64,000 nt of DNA, taken from assembly GCF_019703515.2 (NCBI RefSeq), contig NC_059368.1:28451289-28515288 (forward strand), given 5' to 3'. The notes under the pieces were generated by a model, which saw only the letters and a program-made list of their open reading frames with translations, made no database searches and had not been told where the DNA came from. Source of the DNA: Myxocyprinus asiaticus. Taxonomy: Eukaryota; Chordata; Actinopteri; Cypriniformes; Catostomidae. The translations under genes were made by a program, and so were the position numbers. Position 1 is the first letter of the stretch. Every line of letters begins with the position of its first letter. This document shows positions 58,789-64,000 of this stretch, in pieces.

Positions 58789-61003
58789 AGCATCTAATCT
58801 GCTTCTTATTACCACAACATGACAGGATAAACCAAGTTTCTGATCTCCCAGTTGGTCTCACTGATGCATATGCGTGGATGTTCATGTGTTAGAAAGTTGG
58901 GGATGTCTGATGTTAGAAAGTCTTGTAAGTATGGAACAAGTCATTTTTGCAGCTTTGTTCTGAAAGTTATTTGAAAGTTACAGTATGTTTTTGTAGTACA
59001 TTGAGGCCTTTTATCTCAAATGATCAAGGACAATTTGATTCCTTGTATATATGAACCCCTTAAGGATTTCAGAACAATCAATAAATCGTATTTTTGGACA
59101 GTTGAGTAAGTTTTGAATTATAAAAGTGACATATTCATCAAGCTCTTTTTATCTCAAGGAAAATGTGATTTTTCATGATATGACCCCTTTAATACTTTCC
59201 TCTGACTTAATTCAAACCCAGAGAAGCGATACTATTGAAGCTGTAGTGCTCTGTTTTACTATAAAGTAGGCATGCACTTCTCCAGAAATGTGATTGCTAT
59301 CAATTCAACCTCAGCAAAAGCACACTGTATAAAACTGAAAACAAAAAAAACAAACAAACAAGATGTGGACTTGCACAGTGTGATCGCCAGTCAGAAAATT
59401 ATGGCTTCTGAAAATTAATTGCATTTATTCATGTTTTACACCAAGGGGTCTAAGCAATAATGTAAAAATAGTCAAGGAGGACTTTTAAAGCATTTTAGCA
59501 AGTTTTGATAATTTTGTTCATAATCAGTTCTCATTAAATTAAAAGTCAAAGTATTAATATGTTACTGCACCGATGTTCTTACCTTACTTCGCAGGATAAC
59601 ATTAAAGGCTCAGCAATCTTCAATATTATTATCAGCAACATTATCAGGAATACTATGTGTTTTGATTACTATAAATAAAGCATTTTCTTAAAATATCTAA
59701 ATAAAATATTAAAATAAATTAAAATATCTTTTGGGGTTTTATTCTGACTGCTGTCTCATAAAAAGGACAGCGGTCGATGGGGCTGTATTGAAAAAGGGAA
59801 TAAAAAAATATATAAACTGTGATTTTGTACATATTTGATTAATGAAAAAATTTTCTGACAATTTGTAAATGTGACTCAAAAAGAACAATGTCCCAAATTA
59901 GATCAAAATGATAAAATTGGTTAAAAAATGATAAAATTATATAAATGATTCAGTGAATTTCAGCACTATGAAATTCAGAAAAAAGAAATATGGTACAATG
60001 AAATAAACGGAAATGAAATACAAAAATGAAATATTGTGCAACTATAATGGCTAATGTTAAATGAAAACACAAACAGGGTATTAGCCTACCCACATGCCTA
60101 AACACATACTAAATACATGCTTATATTATTCACAGCACCCTATGCACTTAAGTACTTGTTCAAACCACTCAAAGCATTCGATGCATTTAACACATGCTTA
60201 AACACTCACAGTATTTTATGCATTTTTAACCAGACTTTAAGAACATGTATAACAGTTTAAAACAATACAATTCTCATAACACAATTTTTTTTTCTCTCAT
60301 ATAACATGTATTACACTTGTTCACTAAACTGGAAAACACTATTGGCTATAAATCATTAAATAAGACATAATTAATACTAAATTTACATACCCAGTCCTCA
60401 CATGTGATCCAAAACATGGTCAAACTCCACACATGCAATCCATATGCATCCTTCAAAAATGATTCATAACAAACACTCAATTTTAACACAACTCAATTTA
60501 TGAGCATTTTGTGTGAAATTTTATATTTACCCAAAGAATTATTAACCAGTGAACAAAACTGGGAGCTGTCTTGCACAATGTATGTCCTCACGTTTCTAAC
60601 ACAGTGCCAGAAAGCAGGTGTTGCAAAGCTCCAGTGTTGCAAAACTCCGGTTCTTAAAGGGGCCACGTCCAATTTATGACTAGACTTAAATCACATGAAA
60701 TTTCTCCACTTGGCTACATATAGAAGCTTAAGCTTTAATTTTGGGAACATATCATTCCAATATTTCAATTTCCAATCTGATGCAGATTCCAATGCCTAGC
60801 CTTATTACACGTTAGTGTCTTGTCTTGTTGATAAAGAAAAGGTCATATTCACTGTGCTATCATTTTTTCGCCCCTAAAATTAAATATGAGAAAGTCATGA
60901 TGTCAGAAGTGTAACTTTAGGCAAAATGTAAGGCTCATACTGAGACATTGTGAAAATACCCTAAACAGAACAGCAAATAAACAAAAACCCTGTAATGATG
61001 ATG
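58789..61003. other. No recognised gene
   Basis: Strongly AT-rich with many short repeated words (ACATGCTTAAACAC-like words near 60090-60210). No exon, RNA gene or clear element end. Confidence 0.4.
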
Positions 61004-61233
61004 TACAGTATTAAGAACTAAGGGTATGCAGACTTTTGAACAGGGGTCATTTCATTTTTTTCTTTGTTGCCATGTTTGTTTTATGATTGTGCCATTCTAT
61101 TATAACCTACAGTTGAATATGAATCCCATAAGAAATAAAAGAAATGTGTTTTGCCTGCTCATTCATGTTTTCTTTAAAAATGGTACATATATTACCAATT
61201 TTCCAAGGGAATGCAAACTTCTGAGCACAACTG
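61004..61233 (-). mobile_element. End-only remnant of the same Tc1-like family as 53283-54863
   Basis: About 230 bases, inverse of 53283-53512. It ends GAGCACAACTG followed by TA (61234-61235). GGGTATGCAGACTTTTGAACA and TTTTGCCTGCTCATTCATGT match the other copy closely. No transposase sequence and no second end. Confidence 0.85.
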
Positions 61234-61637
61234 TAAGTAAATAACATTGAATCCATCACAGTTTGAGATCAATTTGCTAAAGATAAGCCTCTGAATGTAA
61301 GTCAACAAGCACAGTACATTCAATTTAATTTAAGGGAATCAAATGAAAAGAATACAATGGATATTGGTTAATTCATCTGATATTACTACAGAGGAATACT
61401 ACATTAAGTCTTAAAAGGATAGTTCAACCAAAAATTAAGCAATATGATAATTGTGGGTGAGAAACAGATCAATATTTAAGTTATTTTTTTTACTATCAAT
61501 CTCCACCCTTGAAAAGCCCCAACCAGTAGTTGACTAAACATGAAAGTCACTTCCACACATGAATCTCTTAAAATATTGAAATGTCTCAATGAAGACAAGT
61601 GTGATGGTTTAATCACACACAAGAGCATTTATTCCGG

Positions 61638-63338
61638 TGCACAACACAGAATAAGCTTGGAAACACACAGCTCACACAAGCACCTAACTAATGGTGCTAC
61701 ACTTCTGTCAGAGGATAAAAGAAAATGACAAGTACCCATAATGCACTGCAACATGAGTAGCCTAATCAGAACTAGCAACAGTTAGACTGTGAAGCTACAC
61801 AGCTCCCTCCTAACAGACAGCCGTCCCGGTGTCTACAAACCCTATTGCGTACAGAATAACACACATTAAAGTTTCAATCTGAGGTTATCAATTCAATACC
61901 AATGGTATCACAAACATAGTTCTGGAGTGCCTCTGGATGCCTCTCCTGAGGATGTCCCTCATGGGCATCAGGCTGTTAAGTGGCAGGCAGGGAGGTTACT
62001 TGTAGCCTTGAGGTATCCCCGGCTTCCCCAATCACCAGCAGAGAGTCCCCCACCCTGCTCTCAACAGAATGTTCCACTGCCAAGGTTTGGTATGGGGTGG
62101 GTCGGTCCTGATGAAAAACTTCCTGGAGGTGTCTGGGGCGTGTACTAGCAGGTCACCCAAATATACCACACAACAGCGACAAGAGATGCCCATCAGCACC
62201 CGCTCCATCAAACACTCAAAGGGGGCAGGGGCATTGCAAAAACCAAATGGCATCACCCGGAACTGACAAAGCCCTTGACCAATGGTAAAAGCGGTCTTGG
62301 GCTTTGCCTCCAGGGCCAGTTCCACCTGCCAATACCCTCTTTGGAGGTAAAAGGAGCTGAATCAACTAGACCTGGCAATGTAATCCAGGGTGTCATCAAT
62401 GCTGGGCAGTGGACAGGAGTTGTTCCTTGTGATTGCACTGAGGCATTGGTAGTCAACACAGAATGGCCAGGAGGAGTCCTTTTTCCTTACAAGCACAGCG
62501 GGAGCCACCCACAGACTGTCTGACGGCTCAATGACTCCCGCCTTTTCCATCTCCAGGATCTTCTGCTCCACCGCCGACTGGTTGGTCAGAGCCAGTCAGT
62601 GGGGCCGCAGGTGTATTGGTGGAACAGTGTCAGTGTCAATTTCGTGCTTTACCAGCCCTGTCCACCAACACTCCTCATCTCGCACCGTGAAGATGTCCTG
62701 GTTTTTGTCTAGCAGTTCCCAGAGCTGCTGACCTTGATTAGTGGTGAGTGTGCCAGTGTGGGGCGGCATTTGTGGGGAGTCCTGGTGCGGTATGGTCTCG
62801 GTTGCAGTAGCCGTTGCACCACCAACACCTGAGAGGAGCTGCCCATGTCTCCTTGGAATTCAATACCCATATGCTCACTTTTGACCATCGACAAGAGATC
62901 CTCCTTCTGGTCCGGTTCCCGCCCACGCGAGTCTTGAACTCCTGCCTCAACAGAGGCAGCCACCTCAAAAGAGGCGGTCGAGCCGGCGTGGACAGGTGAC
63001 ACCCTCCAGGAAATGGTTGCTCCTCGTGCTGGCACCAGCCACTTACCTCTGGCTCTGCTTGCTGATGTCTTCTTCATCTGGGGTTTTTACCCTGAAGAGG
63101 GCAGTAGCGGCTGATTCTCATTGTCTGATGTAACATTGTAGCTCCTCAACAAGGCCTCCCAGATCCCAAAGGAGTCTGCACACAACACAGAAAATGCTTG
63201 GAATAGATAGCTCACCCAAGCACCTAACTAATGGTGCTACTCTTCTGCCAGAGGGTGAGAGAAAATAAAAAGTACCCATAATGCACTGCAACATGAGCAG
63301 CCAATCAGAACTAGCAACAGTTAAACTGTGACGCTACA
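61638..63338 (-). mobile_element. Decayed Ty3/gypsy element with 162-bp terminal direct repeats
   Basis: 61638-61799 and 63177-63338 are direct repeats of 162 bases each, sharing GCACCTAACTAATGGTGCTA and CCCATAATGCACTGCAACAT. Both end GCTACA, so on the minus strand each begins TGTAGC, as LTRs do. The interior, 1.38 kb, carries pol pieces on the minus strand. This is much shorter than a complete element, so gag and most of pol are gone, or the LTRs are only partly present. Confidence 0.75.
62032..63077 (-). pseudogene. Gypsy pol remnant (leader plus reverse transcriptase)
   Basis: Read on the minus strand. An upstream part (63077-62709) is without recognised domain. Then comes ILEMEKAGVIEPSDSLWVAP, VLVRKKDSSWPFCVDYQ, then PLPSIDDTLDYI, and after a frame change AKPKTAFTIGQGLCQFRVMP, FGFCNAPAPFECLMERVLMG, then VVYLGDLLVHA at 62163-62131. 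The YxDD box has become YLGD (codon 62155-62157), so the active site is lost. Coding then ends near 62032 with a stop and a quick change to LTR-side sequence. RNase H and integrase are absent. Confidence 0.8.
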
Positions 63339-63617
63339 ATATAATTTTTTTTTTATTTTTTAAAAAGGACTTAATATTGATCTGTTTCTCACCCACACAA
63401 CTCATATCGCTTCCGAAGACATGGATTTAATCACTGAAGTCATATGAATTACTTTTATGCTGCCTTCAAAGTTCTGGTCACCATTCACTTGCATTGTGAG
63501 GACCTACAGAGCTGTAATATTCTTCTAAAAATCTTTGTTCGTGTTTTACAGAAAGAAAAAGTCACACATCTGGGATGGCATGAGGGTGAGTAAATTATTT
63601 TCATTTTTGGGTGAACT

Positions 63618-64000
63618 CAGTAGTGTAGTCTAGCGTATACGCAAGCATTTGCAGTATGCCCACCTGTCTTTCAAAGGATTTTGCATTTGCTCATCTAAAA
63701 AAATACGAATGCCTGCCAGAACAGCGAATAGACTTTTGGGAGCTGAAACTCAGTTATGGTAAGGAGCGTTACATTTCTGACACATGCTCTAAGTGGTTGA
63801 CCAATCACAACAGACTGGGCCAGCTGACCAATCAGAGCTAACTGGGCTTTTTTGGAAAGGGGGGCTTTAAAGAGACAGGAGCTACATCAGAGCGTTTAAG
63901 ACAGAGGTGAAAAGAGGTGCTGGAGCAATGTACAGTATGAGAAAAATAATGTGTTTTTTGAATATTAAAGCATGTAAACCTGTTCTAGCAGACCCTCAAA
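63618..64000. mobile_element. Probable dispersed repeat running off the window
   Basis: TGACCAATCACAACAGACTG, TGACCAATCAGAGCTAACTG and GGTGCTGGAGCAATGTACAG, TATTAAAGCATGTAAACCTG are phrases I recall from a cyprinid DNA repeat. The right end is outside the window. A 61-codon frame here is not supported as a gene. Confidence 0.35.

Larger units (their letters stand above)
61405..63617. mobile_element. MITE family A split by a gypsy insertion
   Basis: Left piece 61405-61600: GGATAGTTCAACCAAAAATT, then GTGGGTGAGAAACAGATCAA and TACTATCAATCTCCAC. Right piece 63339-63617: AAAAAGGACTTAATATTGAT, TCTGTTTCTCACCCACAC, GGTCACCATTCACTTGCATT, ATCTGGGATGGCATGAGGGT, TTTTGGGTGAACT. The pieces belong together in sequence and orientation, so the element between them came later. 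Confidence 0.65.

Noticed and set aside
1..64000. tRNA, rRNA and CRISPR arrays
   Set aside because: No cloverleaf with A and B boxes was spotted, no rRNA segments, and no spaced identical repeats of CRISPR type. A dedicated tRNA search could still find a degenerate one.

Overview
The window reads as nuclear DNA of a bony fish, most likely a cyprinid. The DNA is AT-rich, with long (CA)n, (TA)n and (GA)n tracts and few open coding frames. It carries a dense mix of Tc1-like, hAT-like and TTAA-type DNA elements, an L1/Tx1-type LINE, a DIRS-type tyrosine-recombinase retroelement and Ty3/gypsy pieces. That mix is typical of cyprinid genomes. The species call is inference from element content, not from a marker gene. 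No prokaryotic or organellar gene, tRNA, rRNA or CRISPR array was seen.

Host gene content is small. On the minus strand, two exon-like segments fit together: a 48-base signal-peptide exon (19171-19218, with a GC-rich leader upstream) and a 109-base exon (15629-15737) with good splice sites and a matching reading frame. They would be the start of a secreted or membrane protein that I could not name. Further exons were not recognised; they may lie below 15.6 kb or outside the window. Most of 1-15 kb and 55-61 kb is gene-free, with simple repeats and short palindromic elements.

Layout. 1-15.6 kb: MITEs, including one with a tandem triplication (5.26-5.88 kb), and an 869-bp hAT element with a perfect 8-bp target duplication (13.5-14.4 kb) sitting inside another repeat. 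15.6-20.2 kb: the putative host gene start. 20.5-21.1 kb: a palindromic MITE. 22.2-28.3 kb: a nearly full-length L1/Tx1-type LINE with an open ORF1 and a broken ORF2, ending in an inverted duplicate of its own tail around (TA)n. 32.0-34.5 kb: a 2.46-kb hAT with a perfect 8-bp duplication, carrying a TTAA-type MITE. 35.4-40.9 kb: a DIRS element with inverted terminal repeats, gag-like, RT/RNase H and tyrosine recombinase regions, all decayed. 41.6-43.8 kb: a tandem duplication whose internal joint lies inside a half Tc1 element, the second copy carrying what looks like a Tc1 excision footprint. 49.4-55.0 kb: a nest of five or more mobile elements. 61.4-63.6 kb: a decayed gypsy element with two 162-bp flanking repeats, inserted in a MITE.

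No operon or new multi-gene system is visible. The main interest is the insertion history: several insertions can be ordered from target duplications alone, and the Tc1 duplication/excision locus is the strongest single story.
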